Positions 1 through 9,281 are shown, counted from the stretch's first letter. The stretch: 64,000 nucleotides of DNA from Pseudoalteromonas neustonica (GCF_001653135.1 NZ_BDDS01000002.1:523809-587808); one strand, 5' to 3'. Translations and numbers: made by a program. The notes: generated from the letters alone by a model not told the origin.

Positions 1-396
1 CAAGCGTTGAAAGAGATGATTGCGGTAAATATTTTCCCTGGCGACATGCTTTTGAAAAATTTTGGGGTCAGTAATCACAAGCGAATCATTTTTTACGATT
101 ACGATGAAGTCCAATATCTTACTGATATGAATTTTCGAGCCTTACCTAAACCAAAAACCTACGATGATTACTTAACTAACGAACAAAGTTACTCTGTGGC
201 ACCCCAAGATGTCTTCCCAGAGCAATTATGCACCTTTGTAATGCCAAACCATTGTTATAAAGCGATTTTTACGCAAACGCATCCTGAATTACTCGATGTC
301 GAATTTTGGCAACAAGCGCAAAAAAATGTTAAAAATGGCCTTGTTAGCCACATTTATCCATACCCTAGCTCACAGCGTTTTATCCATAGTTGGTAA
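1..396 (+). CDS. aceK: Isocitrate dehydrogenase kinase/phosphatase, C-terminal part
   Basis: Only the last 131 residues are inside the window; the frame is open from base 1, so the gene begins upstream. The visible part carries the AceK kinase-domain tail: NIFPGDMLLKNFGV, then a YDYDE segment, then DVFPE, and a closing motif ending in PYPSSQRF. AceK reversibly phosphorylates isocitrate dehydrogenase in the cytosol and so sets the split between the TCA cycle and the glyoxylate shunt. The alternative start at the TTG at 7 is only an internal leucine codon. The stop is 15 bases before the next gene, a LysR regulator on the same strand, so read-through is possible. Family assignment is firm; activity cannot be judged from the tail alone. 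Confidence 0.9.
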   Translation, partial: QALKEMIAVNIFPGDMLLKNFGVSNHKRIIFYDYDEVQYLTDMNFRALPKPKTYDDYLTNEQSYSVAPQDVFPEQLCTFVMPNHCYKAIFTQTHPELLDVEFWQQAQKNVKNGLVSHIYPYPSSQRFIHSW

Positions 397-411
397 ACGA
401 AAGGACACACA

Positions 412-1350
412 ATGAACATCAGCAAAATAGACTTAAATTTACTTGTTTATTTGGATACGTTATTACGCGAATGTAATGTTACGCGTGCCGCAAACCAACT
501 GAGCATCACACAGCCTGCAATGAGCAATGGCCTAAAACGCTTACGTAACTTATTTAACGACCCCATTTTAGTTCGCACAAGTGACGGTATGGTACCCACA
601 GAGCGAGCGCTTGAATTACAGCCAGTGATCCGCGGTATATTAATGACACTCGAAGAGACACTTGCTCCTAACCGCGAGTTTGAAGCCAGCCAAAGTAAAC
701 GCGTGTTTCGTATTATGGCTAGTGATTACGCAGCCAGTACACTTGCGCCTAAGCTACTCAGTAAGCTGCATACAGAAGCACCTGACACCACTTTAGACAT
801 TTTGACTCCAAGCGATGTAACCTTTCATGATGTTGAAAATGGTAAGGTCGATATGGCGATCAATCGTTTTGAAAATTTACCGCAATCGTTTCATCATAAA
901 CGTATATGGAAAGATAGCTTTTGTTGTTTAGTTAAGGCTGACAACCCGATAATTGAAAGTTTTAGTCTAGATAGTTATTTAAAAGCACGGCATATTTGGG
1001 TAAGTAAAACAGGCTTTGGTGTGGGTGTTGGCATGGATCCTAAAGATGTGCAAAAACTGGGCTGGGTAGATGAAGCACTCGCCCACTTTGGTAAGCATCG
1101 TAGCATTGCCACTTTTACACGTAATTATCATGTCGCAATTCATTTAGCAAAAGAGCAAAACTTAGTCGCTACATTACCCTCAAAGGCCGCCAATATTTAT
1201 TTAGATGACCCAGGTTTAAAGATCCTCGATCCTCCTTTCCCAATTCCACCTTTTGAGTTAGATATGATCTGGAGCCCGTTACTGCACAGAGACGCAAGTC
1301 ATATTTGGTTAAGGCAAAAAGTAGCTGAAGTTGCTGATGAGTTAAAGTAA
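412..1350 (+). CDS. LysR-family transcriptional regulator
   Basis: A 312-residue protein with an N-terminal winged helix-turn-helix (roughly residues 5-65, with VTRAANQLSITQPAMSNGL as the recognition region) followed by a periplasmic-binding-protein-like effector domain. The ATG at 412 follows an AAGGA ribosome site. LysR proteins usually control a neighbouring or divergent gene, but here the upstream gene is aceK on the same strand and the downstream gene starts 170 bases later, so the target is not evident. Gene order suggests it could be co-transcribed with aceK. The effector is unknown. Confidence 0.88.
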   Translation: MNISKIDLNLLVYLDTLLRECNVTRAANQLSITQPAMSNGLKRLRNLFNDPILVRTSDGMVPTERALELQPVIRGILMTLEETLAPNREFEASQSKRVFRIMASDYAASTLAPKLLSKLHTEAPDTTLDILTPSDVTFHDVENGKVDMAINRFENLPQSFHHKRIWKDSFCCLVKADNPIIESFSLDSYLKARHIWVSKTGFGVGVGMDPKDVQKLGWVDEALAHFGKHRSIATFTRNYHVAIHLAKEQNLVATLPSKAANIYLDDPGLKILDPPFPIPPFELDMIWSPLLHRDASHIWLRQKVAEVADELK

Positions 1351-1520
1351 CAGTCTTACATACTCCTGTGTAAAATTTGCTTACGTCTATTTCTAAGTGA
1401 GTCTGATAAATTTAAATAACGCTTTAAAATCAGACGTATAACACAAACAAAATAATGGAATGACCATTGCTTTAAGTTAATTGAACTTTAATATTCATTT
1501 AACTTAAAGAGGTCAACATT

Positions 1521-1964
1521 ATGAATACCCATCAAGGAACAGAAGTAAATCATATCACTGACATTATCCAAGTAATGAACAGCGGCATCGATTTTTATGA
1601 AAAAGCTCAGGAGAAAGTTCAAGATCCTGCCATAGGTGCACTTTTTCAACGTATGATCGACGCACGTAAAGTGAGCATTGAAAGCTTACAACCTTACGCT
1701 ATTAATGAACAAGGTGAACGAGAAGATGGCTCCTCTTTTGCTGTTGAAGCTCGCCGTGCTTACACCGCGCTTATTACTAAGTTCAGCTCAAATAACGACC
1801 AAACCTACGTTAAAGAGCTAGAAGAAGTAGAAGACAAAACACTCGAAGAAATAAAGTCAGCCATGCAAAAACCACAGCCACATGATTGCGAAGCTGCATT
1901 ATCAAAAGTACTGTTAACAATGCAAAGCTGCCATACAGAAATGAGCCGTATGCAAAAGCATTAA
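1521..1964 (+). CDS. DUF2383 (PA2169-type) four-helix-bundle protein
   Basis: A 147-residue, strongly helical, acidic protein with no signal peptide or membrane segment. The pattern NSGIDFYEKAQEKV, the FQRMIDARK segment and the late HDCEAALSKVL/CHTEM segment match the DUF2383 family, which folds like a ferritin-type four-helix bundle. Known members are often stress-induced, but no biochemical role is settled. It stands alone, with 170 bases in front and a strong terminator behind, so it is probably a single-gene unit. Confidence 0.75.
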   Translation: MNTHQGTEVNHITDIIQVMNSGIDFYEKAQEKVQDPAIGALFQRMIDARKVSIESLQPYAINEQGEREDGSSFAVEARRAYTALITKFSSNNDQTYVKELEEVEDKTLEEIKSAMQKPQPHDCEAALSKVLLTMQSCHTEMSRMQKH

Positions 1965-1980
1965 TCAAACTTGTTATACA

Positions 1981-2009
1981 AAGCCCAGTGTTCACGCTGG
2001 GCTTTTTTA
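1981..2009 (+). terminator. Rho-independent terminator after the DUF2383 gene
   Basis: AGCCCAGTG pairs with CGCTGGGCT (one G-T wobble) around a TTCA loop and is followed by six T residues. It lies 17 bases after the stop codon. Confidence 0.85.
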
Positions 2010-2180
2010 TGCCCGCATAAAATTAACCTTTATAACAATGCAGCGCAAAGAATTAATAAAAATAAAATATTTATTTAACCACAGCTCATTTTCACTCTAC
2101 TAGTCTTACTAATAGGTACCTAATACCGCTGTGGCGCCGCAGCATTTATTTAAACTTAATAAATATAATAAGGTTCCATT

Positions 2181-2576
2181 ATGAGAAATAAACAACATGT
2201 AAAACAAAATAACGCCGAGGCAGATATGACGCCCATGCTTGATATTGTGTTTATATTATTAATTTTTTTTATTGTTACAACTTCATTTGTTAAACCCGTA
2301 GGTATTGAGTTACAACGCCCTGTAGATAACCCTCAAATAGATAAGCAATCTAAAAATGCGCGCTTCACCATTGACCAAAGTAATGCGGTATATTTTTCCG
2401 GACGGTTAATTGATTTAGACCAAGTTGCAACTAATCTCGCCATGTTCGCAGCCAAATATGAAATTACTACCGTACAAATTGCCGCGAACGAAAACAGTAC
2501 ACATCAAACATTAGTGACCGTAATGAATAATATTAAAGACTATAATAATTACCCTATAGCACTCACCTCCCACTAA
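2181..2576 (+). CDS. ExbD/TolR-family proton-channel subunit
   Basis: A 131-residue protein with a short cytoplasmic N-terminus, one transmembrane helix (about residues 20-42, beginning DMTPMLDIVFILLIFF) and a periplasmic domain. The conserved membrane aspartate of the ExbD/TolR family is present in MLDIVF. ExbD works with ExbB to use the proton gradient to energise TonB and hence outer-membrane receptors. No exbB or tonB gene is adjacent, which is unusual. A TonB-dependent receptor follows after a terminator. Whether this subunit serves that receptor is inference. Confidence 0.85.
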   Translation: MRNKQHVKQNNAEADMTPMLDIVFILLIFFIVTTSFVKPVGIELQRPVDNPQIDKQSKNARFTIDQSNAVYFSGRLIDLDQVATNLAMFAAKYEITTVQIAANENSTHQTLVTVMNNIKDYNNYPIALTSH

Positions 2577-2584
2577 AAACTATA

Positions 2585-2606
2585 AAAGGGCCTTTCGGCC
2601 CTTTTT
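2585..2606 (+). terminator. Rho-independent terminator after exbD-like gene
   Basis: AAAGGGCC and GGCCCTTT pair around a TTTC loop, followed by a short T run. It isolates the ExbD gene from the receptor downstream. Confidence 0.85.
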
Positions 2607-2669
2607 CATAAATAAATCTTTTCGTCACATGTTTGTAAAGATAGCCGTTTATTATTAGCTTTAACAATG

Positions 2670-2683
2670 CTGGTCTAGACCAG
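2670..2683. promoter_or_regulatory. Palindromic operator, probable GntR/UTRA site
   Basis: CTGGTCTAGACCAG is a perfect 14-base palindrome, 28 bases before the start of the TonB receptor. The core resembles sites of the HutC/NagR (UTRA) branch of GntR regulators. A copy with one changed base lies just upstream of phnW at 11177-11190, and both are followed by ATATT on the plus strand. A GntR/UTRA gene lies between them. Confidence 0.75.
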
Positions 2684-2711
2684 ATATTTTAAACTTGAGG
2701 CTGAACTAATA

Positions 2712-5528
2712 ATGAAACGACATGCAATAGCAACGGCAATATTACTAAGTACCAGTGCATTACTTGTTACCCATAATACAGTTGCTCAAAACGCAACATT
2801 TGTAGGTACAATTAAAGATAACAAAACACATTTATCAGGTGCGTTAATTAGCATTGTAGGCACTGATAAAAGTACGGTTACCAACTATCAAGGCCAATTT
2901 GAACTACCTAAGCTTGATGCGGGTAGTTATCAATTAAAAGTATCTTACTTAGGGTATCAACCTTATTTAATTGATATAAATATTGCAGAAGATGAGGTAA
3001 AAAAACTAAAACCAATCACCCTCTTCGCAGTAACAAACGATAATGCTATTGAAGAAATTATTGCCGTAGGACACATTCAACGTGGTGAAATGGCCGCTGC
3101 AAATAACCAAAAAAATGCTAAAAGCATTAAAAATATTATTTCTGCAGATGGGATTGGTAAACTCCCCGACCGAAATGCTGCTGAGGCTGTGCAACGTATC
3201 CCAGGTGTATCAATTGAGCGAGATCAAGGCGAAGGTCGCTTTGTTGCCGTTCGCGGTTTACCAGCACAGTGGAGCTCTGCAAGTATAAATGGCGATCGTT
3301 TACCTACCGCCGAGGAAGAAACCACCAGCCGCGCCACTGCATTTGACTTTTTCCCTAGTGAACTCATCGAGTTTGTCGAAGTATCTAAAGCGCTTACACC
3401 TGATATTGAAGGCGATGCGATTGGCGGCAACGTAAACTTTGTAACCAAAAAAGCACCCGATGATTTTATATTTAATACCAATTTTGCTATTGGCCAAAAT
3501 GAGTTAGCTGATGGTACAAATTACTCAGCTAATGTGCTTTACGGAGATAGACTCCTTGATGACAAGTTAGGGTTCTTAATTAATGCGACCGCTTGGCAAC
3601 GAGATTGGGCCACTGATAACTATGAACCTCGTCGCGGTAATGACGGCTTAGGTATTTATCGATTAGAGCTACGTGATTACACGGGTACACGCGAAACCTA
3701 TGGCCTTAATGGTGCTATTGAATATCAGTTAGAGCAAGGAACTTTAAGTGCTACAGCTATGTATGGCACACTAATAGATGATGAAACGCATTACAAACAC
3801 CGCATGCGCTTTGATAAAAACCGCGCAGAAGTACAACATATCCGAAATGAATTAATTACTGAAATGACCGGTTTCGAGATTGCTGGTGAGCACTACTTCG
3901 GTTACGACAAAACCCTTTCATGGAAACTCTCTAGTTACGAAAACGAGTTTCGTTATGGTGATACGCCTAATACCGATGACAACAGCTATTTTGTCGTGCG
4001 ATTTGATCAAAAAGATGTCGGCTATCAAGGGCTAGAAGACCGTGGAACGGGTAAAAATTATGCCTATAACACGGTTGATAACGGCAGCGATCCTTGGAAT
4101 GCAATCAGTAATCACTTACCCAATGGGTTTTCATTCGATCCCAGTAAAGCAAAGCTCTCTTGGGTAGAGCTTTATAAAGTATTCGTTAACGAAAAAGATA
4201 AAATTGTCGCCAGCACAGATTTTGAATGGCAACTAGACAGCGATTTAATATTAAAAGTAGGTGCTAAATATCGTGATAAAGAACGCGTAGCGCGTTTTAG
4301 TGATGAGTTTTACGCATGGGATGAAGCTCAGTATGGCCTAGCACCTACGTTAAGTGACTTTAGTTTATCAAACCAACCAGGCAGAAATGACTACTTAAAT
4401 GAGCTAAATGTTGACTATCAAAGTCAATTTTCGCAGGTTGCCGCAACTGATTCTTTGGCACAATTTTGGAATAAAAATAAAGAAAAATTTGTACTTGATA
4501 AGAGTGAGTCTGCTTTAATCGAAAATGGCGGTGCACTTGGTCGTAATTTTGATGTGAGTGAACAGCACGCATCGTTATACGCAATGGCAACTTATACCTT
4601 TAATAGCCAGTGGGAAATGTTAGGTGGATTACGGTTAACACAAACCGATACGAAAGTTGACGGTTACCTGTATTTAGCTGACGAGGATAAAGTCATCCCT
4701 AGCAGCGCAAGTAACGATTATCTCTCTGTGTTACCAGCATTGCACCTTACCTATCATTTTGATGAGCAAACAAACTATCGCTTAGCGTTAACTCGCTCAT
4801 TTTCTCGTCCTGATTTTGGCTCCCTTACCCCTGGCGCAACTTATTTAGAAGCAGAAAACGAACTTGTTACTGGTAATCCAGAACTTGATCCTACTTATTC
4901 AAATAATCTCGACTTTATGGCTGAGTACTTTTTTGAAAGAGTCGGTTTAATTTCTGCGGGGGTGTTCTACAAAGATATCAGCGACCCTATTTTTCAAAGT
5001 AGCTCAATGGGTAAGTTTGGCAACAAAAGTAGCGTCAATATTATTCGCCCAGAAAATGGGGATAGCGCGTGGCTTGCTGGAGTTGAAATGGCTTTTAATC
5101 GTGACTTAGCCTTTATTAACCCTGCTTTGGAAAGTGTGGGCGTTATGCTCAATGCTACATTTATGGATTCACAAATGAGCATCCCAGGCAGAACCGACAA
5201 GGTCGCGATTTCACGCCAAGCCGATAACTTATATAACTTTACCTTGTACTACGATGATTCATTTTTTGCTGCGCGAATTGCGCTTAACTATAAAGGCGAA
5301 TATATCGAAGAGCATGGCAGCAACTCACAGTCTGATAGCTATTATGGCGATAACACCAGTGTTGATTTTACTACGTCATATCAGCTTAACGATAATGCAT
5401 TAGTTTATTTAGAGTTAAACAATCTAACTAACGAGCCACTTAAATATTACTTAGGCGATGAGAGTCGCCCTCTGCAAGTCGAATATTACGGTGTGCGTGG
5501 CATGATTGGCATTAATTACCAATTCTGA
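2712..5528 (+). CDS. TonB-dependent receptor, carboxypeptidase-regulatory-like N-terminus
   Basis: A 938-residue outer-membrane protein. Residues 1-25 form a signal peptide. About 28-100 form a carboxypeptidase-regulatory-like beta domain (LSGALISIVGT, YLGYQPYLIDINI). A plug domain follows (LPDRNAAEAVQRIPGV, FVAVRGLPAQW, GGNVNFVTKK), then a beta barrel ending in an aromatic residue (NYQF). Such receptors import ligands too large or scarce for porins, using TonB energy. The palindromic operator in its promoter and the downstream transporter, phnX and FAD oxidoreductase on the same strand suggest the ligand is a phosphonate-containing molecule. That substrate is inference. Confidence 0.9.
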   Translation: MKRHAIATAILLSTSALLVTHNTVAQNATFVGTIKDNKTHLSGALISIVGTDKSTVTNYQGQFELPKLDAGSYQLKVSYLGYQPYLIDINIAEDEVKKLKPITLFAVTNDNAIEEIIAVGHIQRGEMAAANNQKNAKSIKNIISADGIGKLPDRNAAEAVQRIPGVSIERDQGEGRFVAVRGLPAQWSSASINGDRLPTAEEETTSRATAFDFFPSELIEFVEVSKALTPDIEGDAIGGNVNFVTKKAPDDFIFNTNFAIGQNELADGTNYSANVLYGDRLLDDKLGFLINATAWQRDWATDNYEPRRGNDGLGIYRLELRDYTGTRETYGLNGAIEYQLEQGTLSATAMYGTLIDDETHYKHRMRFDKNRAEVQHIRNELITEMTGFEIAGEHYFGYDKTLSWKLSSYENEFRYGDTPNTDDNSYFVVRFDQKDVGYQGLEDRGTGKNYAYNTVDNGSDPWNAISNHLPNGFSFDPSKAKLSWVELYKVFVNEKDKIVASTDFEWQLDSDLILKVGAKYRDKERVARFSDEFYAWDEAQYGLAPTLSDFSLSNQPGRNDYLNELNVDYQSQFSQVAATDSLAQFWNKNKEKFVLDKSESALIENGGALGRNFDVSEQHASLYAMATYTFNSQWEMLGGLRLTQTDTKVDGYLYLADEDKVIPSSASNDYLSVLPALHLTYHFDEQTNYRLALTRSFSRPDFGSLTPGATYLEAENELVTGNPELDPTYSNNLDFMAEYFFERVGLISAGVFYKDISDPIFQSSSMGKFGNKSSVNIIRPENGDSAWLAGVEMAFNRDLAFINPALESVGVMLNATFMDSQMSIPGRTDKVAISRQADNLYNFTLYYDDSFFAARIALNYKGEYIEEHGSNSQSDSYYGDNTSVDFTTSYQLNDNALVYLELNNLTNEPLKYYLGDESRPLQVEYYGVRGMIGINYQF

Positions 5529-5543
5529 TCACTTCTATGTTGT

Positions 5544-5560
5544 GCGGGGCTGTGCCCCGC
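5544..5560 (+). other. Intercistronic GC-rich hairpin
   Basis: GCGGGGC and GCCCCGC form a seven-pair stem with a TGT loop between the receptor stop and the transporter start. No T run follows, so it is more likely a processing or partial-termination stem that lowers expression of the downstream genes relative to the receptor. Confidence 0.5.
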
Positions 5561-5573
5561 AAAGGATTGCTTT

Positions 5574-6884
5574 ATGTTTACTCAACCACAATGGCTAAAA
5601 CGTGCTCACGGTATTGGCTTTGTTTTATTCGCCGCCAGCTCTGCGTTTATGACTTACTTTTGTATGTACGCTTTTCGAAAGCCCTTTACTGCAAATAGTT
5701 ATACCGAGTTTGACGATCCGAGCTGGCAAGTCAGCTTTAAAATAGCTTTAATTCTTTCACAAGTTTTAGGCTATCTATGCGCTAAGTTTATAGGCGTTAA
5801 GGTCATTGCAGAAATGCGTCACCAACAACGCGGTCTAGCGATCATTGCCATGATCGCGGGTGCCGAATTATCGCTGATTTTATTTGCCATCACACCGGTT
5901 GGTTTTAATATTGTCTGGCTGTTTTTTAACGGTTTATCGCTTGGCATGATTTGGGGAATTGTGTTTAGTTTTTTAGAAGGCAGGCGCACCTCTGAAATTC
6001 TTGGTGCGGTGCTCAGTGTTACCTTTATTCTCGCCTCTGGTTTAGTCAGAAGTGTTGGCAAATGGCTAATTGACACTTTAAATGTACCTGAACTGTGGAT
6101 ACCTGCTGCAACCGGCGCGCTTTTTTTGCCGATACTATTACTGAGTGTTAAATGTTTAACATTATTACCTGATCCAACCTTGGCAGATCAGCAAGCCCGT
6201 CAACAGCGCTTACCTATGGATGCCAAAGCACGCTGGCAGTTTTTTAAACGTTATTGGTTTGGTATCAGCACTTTGATATTGAGCTTTTTACTCTTTACAG
6301 GCTTTCGTGATTTTCGTGACAACTTTGCAGCGGAAATATGGCAAGCACTGGGGTACGGGCAAGAGCCTGCTATTTTTGCTTATGCGGGGATCCGTATGGC
6401 ACTCATCGTACTAATCGCTTTGGGCGCAATGGTACTGGTGAAAAATAATAAAACCGCATTTTACGTTAATCATGCATTTATATTATTTGGCGCTTGCTTA
6501 CTTATAAGCAGCACTTTGGCTTTTGAAAGCCAATTACTTAGCGCCAAAGCTTGGATGGTGTTACTCGGTGCAGGCCTTTATATTAGCTACATCCCCTATA
6601 ACTGCTTCTTATTTGATCGAATGATTTCTGCCGTTGGTTCAACAGCTAACGCAGGGTTTTTAATATATCTAGCCGACTCTGCTGGCTATTTAGGCTCTGT
6701 GGGCATTTTACTCTATCGTACCTTTGTAATGCCTGAAATCAGTTGGCTGAACTTCTTTATTACCGCCAGTTACTGGGTCGGCACTGTGGCTGGCTTTTTA
6801 GTACTGTGCTCATTAAGTTACTTTTCAATTCGTTTATCTACACAAAAAACATCTGCGCCAGCATTGGCCTCTATAAATATTTAA
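5574..6884 (+). CDS. DUF5690/MFS-like inner-membrane transporter
   Basis: A 436-residue hydrophobic protein with about twelve membrane segments. The opening region (FMTYFCMYAFRKPFTA, then SFKIALILSQVLGYLCAKF) and the later FLEGRRTSEILGAVLS segment match the DUF5690 family, which resembles the major facilitator superfamily. It lies between the operator-controlled receptor and phnX, with 8 bases to phnX. The likely job is inner-membrane uptake of the phosphonate substrate or an organic by-product, but no substrate has been shown from sequence. Start is the ATG after an AAAGGA site. Confidence 0.75.
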   Translation: MFTQPQWLKRAHGIGFVLFAASSAFMTYFCMYAFRKPFTANSYTEFDDPSWQVSFKIALILSQVLGYLCAKFIGVKVIAEMRHQQRGLAIIAMIAGAELSLILFAITPVGFNIVWLFFNGLSLGMIWGIVFSFLEGRRTSEILGAVLSVTFILASGLVRSVGKWLIDTLNVPELWIPAATGALFLPILLLSVKCLTLLPDPTLADQQARQQRLPMDAKARWQFFKRYWFGISTLILSFLLFTGFRDFRDNFAAEIWQALGYGQEPAIFAYAGIRMALIVLIALGAMVLVKNNKTAFYVNHAFILFGACLLISSTLAFESQLLSAKAWMVLLGAGLYISYIPYNCFLFDRMISAVGSTANAGFLIYLADSAGYLGSVGILLYRTFVMPEISWLNFFITASYWVGTVAGFLVLCSLSYFSIRLSTQKTSAPALASINI

Positions 6885-6892
6885 GGAACATT

Positions 6893-7702
6893 ATGACAAA
6901 GTTAGAAGCACTCATTTTAGATTGGGCCGGCACGGTTGTTGATCATGGCTCAGTTGCTCCAACCACCATTTTTGTTGAAGCATTTAAAACCGCGTTTAAT
7001 TTCGAAATCAGTTTACAAGAAGCGCGCATTCCAATGGGCATGGGTAAATGGGATCACATCGCAACATTAGGATCTCTTGCTGATATTAAAGCGCGTTGGC
7101 AAACGCAGTTTGGTGCGCCTATGAGTAATGACCAAATTGATCATATTTACGAGACTTTTATGCCATTACAAAAAGCCAAAGTCGCTGAGCGAGCAATGCC
7201 AATCGCAGGGGTATTACCGGTGTTAAATCGCTTAAAGCAACAAGGTTTGAAAATAGGCAGTTGCTCAGGTTATCCTCGCCAAGTTATGGATATATTAGAA
7301 GTTGCGGCGGCTGAATATGGTTATAAACCCGATCACAGCGTGGGCAGCGATGAATTATCAGCGGGATCTCGTCCAGGTCCTTGGATGGCCCTTGAAAATG
7401 TAAATGTATTGGGGATCAGCAATGTCGCACATTGCGTTAAAGTCGATGACTCAGCACCTGGAATTGCAGAAGGCTTAAACGCCGGAATGTGGACAGTCGG
7501 CGTTGCATTAACAGGCAATGCAGTGGGCCTAACAGAGTCACAATGGCAAGCATGTTCACAAACCGAACAAGATGAACTTACTCGTACAGCCTACCAACAA
7601 CTTTATTACAGTGGCGCACATTACGTGATTGATTCACTCGCTGATATTGAGCCTATTCTTATGCAAATTGAAGCAAGACTTGCACGTGGAGAGCGCCCTT
7701 AA
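6893..7702 (+). CDS. phnX: Phosphonoacetaldehyde hydrolase
   Basis: A 269-residue HAD-superfamily enzyme that splits phosphonoacetaldehyde into acetaldehyde and phosphate in the cytosol. The nucleophile motif DWAGT (Asp10) has the alanine two residues on that is typical of PhnX rather than ordinary HAD phosphatases. Lys52 in MGMGKWDHI is the expected Schiff-base lysine. GSCSGYPRQVMDIL and VKVDDSAPGIAEGLNAGMW are the other conserved blocks. The ATG at 6893 follows AAGGAA and gives the family's usual length; a longer in-frame opening back to 6743 runs inside the transporter and is unlikely. It overlaps the next gene by one base. Confidence 0.95.
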   Translation: MTKLEALILDWAGTVVDHGSVAPTTIFVEAFKTAFNFEISLQEARIPMGMGKWDHIATLGSLADIKARWQTQFGAPMSNDQIDHIYETFMPLQKAKVAERAMPIAGVLPVLNRLKQQGLKIGSCSGYPRQVMDILEVAAAEYGYKPDHSVGSDELSAGSRPGPWMALENVNVLGISNVAHCVKVDDSAPGIAEGLNAGMWTVGVALTGNAVGLTESQWQACSQTEQDELTRTAYQQLYYSGAHYVIDSLADIEPILMQIEARLARGERP

Positions 7703-9102
7703 TGACATATCAACCTTTTTGGTTTGATAGCGCTATAAATGAGGAGGCCGCTGCGCCTTTTCATTTATTACCCCAAGGGCATCACACTGATGTATGCGTT
7801 ATTGGTGGCGGGTTCACCGGCCTTTGGACTGCTATCAATATAAAGCAACAACACCCTACAAAAAAAGTAACCATTATTGAGCAAGGATTATGCGGCCAAG
7901 GCGCATCTGGGCGAAATGGTGGTGCAATGCTAACCTGGTCAACAAAGCTTCCTAGCCTAATTAAGCTTGTTGGTTTAGATAACGCACTATTTTTAGTTAA
8001 GCAATCTGAACTAGCCGTGCATGAAATAAGCGCATTCACAAAAGAACAAGGTATTGACTGTGACTGCAGAATTGACGGATGTTTTTATACCGCCTCTAAC
8101 CGTGCACAACTGGGCTTGCTTGATAACGCTTTGGATTGTTTAGATCAATTTAAACTCAATTCTTGGCAAAAGTGCACTGCTGAGCAACTGTTACAAACAG
8201 GCTCAAAACAAAATTTGCATGCTCATTTTTCTGCTCATGGCGGCAGTATCCAACCAGCAAAATTAGTCAGAGGGCTTAAGCGTGTTGCCCAACGAATGGG
8301 GGTTGATGTTATTGAGCATTGTCGTTATATACAGCATCATGACCATGAGCCAATAAATGTCACCACCAATCAAGGGGCGTTAGTTTGTAATACCCTTATC
8401 TTTGCTGTTAATGCGTGGCTACCCACTTTACAAAACAAGTTTTCTCGCTCAGTAGTCTTGGTTTCAAGTGACATGATCATCACCAAACCAATACCTGATG
8501 TACTCGAGCAACTCAAGTTAAATCATGGTAGTGCAATTATTGATTCTCGTACTTTTGTTAACTATTACCGCAGCACCTCAGATGGGCGTTTAATGCTTGG
8601 CAAAGGTGGAAATTTTTTCAGTTATGGCAATAAAGTACATCCCAAATTTGATCAACCAAGTCACTATAAAAAATTACTTGATAGCTCATTAGCTCATTTT
8701 TTCAAAGGGCATGAACTGCCTATCGAACGCACATGGACTGGGCCATCTGACAGAAGTGCCACTGGCTTTCCTTTTTTTGGACATTTAAACGCACACCCAC
8801 ACGTGCTTTATGCTGGTGGTTATTCTGGTAATGGTATTGTTCAGTCTTATTTAGGCGCAAAAATACTCTCAGCTATGGTGCTCAATAATAATCCACAATG
8901 GCAACACTGCGGATTAGTAAATCAGCCACTTAAGCAATTCCCAATAGAGCCTATTCGAACCACTGGCGCCTATATTGTGCGTAATGCTATTCGCCGTAAA
9001 GAATTGGCTGAAGATTTAAACTTGCAACCGCATAAAATCGACTGCTACTTAGCTAAACTCAGCGGTAGTGCAGCAAAAGTTGACACGCAATCACTCAGGT
9101 AA
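7702..9102 (+). CDS. FAD-dependent amine oxidoreductase (DAO family) of the phosphonate cluster
   Basis: A 466-residue flavoprotein with an N-terminal Rossmann motif (VIGGGFTGLWTA, glycines 35-40), GASGRNGGAMLTW as the second FAD contact region, and a C-terminal GYSGNGIVQSYLGAK block typical of D-amino-acid-oxidase-fold (PF01266) enzymes. It is translationally coupled to phnX (TAATG overlap). FAD-dependent oxidases recur in bacterial phosphonate operons, where some oxidise AEP or N-methylated AEP to phosphonoacetaldehyde. A role in feeding phnX with aldehyde from such amines is inferred from position and family. The exact substrate is not readable from sequence. Confidence 0.82.
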   Translation: MTYQPFWFDSAINEEAAAPFHLLPQGHHTDVCVIGGGFTGLWTAINIKQQHPTKKVTIIEQGLCGQGASGRNGGAMLTWSTKLPSLIKLVGLDNALFLVKQSELAVHEISAFTKEQGIDCDCRIDGCFYTASNRAQLGLLDNALDCLDQFKLNSWQKCTAEQLLQTGSKQNLHAHFSAHGGSIQPAKLVRGLKRVAQRMGVDVIEHCRYIQHHDHEPINVTTNQGALVCNTLIFAVNAWLPTLQNKFSRSVVLVSSDMIITKPIPDVLEQLKLNHGSAIIDSRTFVNYYRSTSDGRLMLGKGGNFFSYGNKVHPKFDQPSHYKKLLDSSLAHFFKGHELPIERTWTGPSDRSATGFPFFGHLNAHPHVLYAGGYSGNGIVQSYLGAKILSAMVLNNNPQWQHCGLVNQPLKQFPIEPIRTTGAYIVRNAIRRKELAEDLNLQPHKIDCYLAKLSGSAAKVDTQSLR

Positions 9103-9108
9103 TATACA

Positions 9109-9281
9109 ATGTCTAAACAAGACTTTCCTATCATTACTTCAACAGAGGTAGAAATTAGTTTTTGTCTCTAACTTACGCAAACACTGACTACGATAGGACC
9201 TGTGCGCAGCTTTCTCACGATGCACAATGTGCCTTGGTAGCGCAACAACAAGGCCCACACATAAAAATTAGATCTTATTAA
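9109..9281 (+). pseudogene. Possible decayed ORF between the FAD enzyme and gntR
   Basis: An ATG at 9109 opens a short frame (MSKQDFPIITSTEVEISF) that stops at once at 9171. A second frame continues with protein-like composition (TCAQLSHDAQCALVAQQQG) to a TAA at 9279-9281. The two pieces would join with a frameshift and look like the ends of a small gene with its middle lost. I do not recognise the product. It could equally be non-coding spacer. Confidence 0.3.

Noticed and set aside
6743..6892. Extended N-terminus for phnX
   Set aside because: The extra 50 codons lie within the transporter gene in another frame, and the ATG at 6893 has a good ribosome site and gives the family length.
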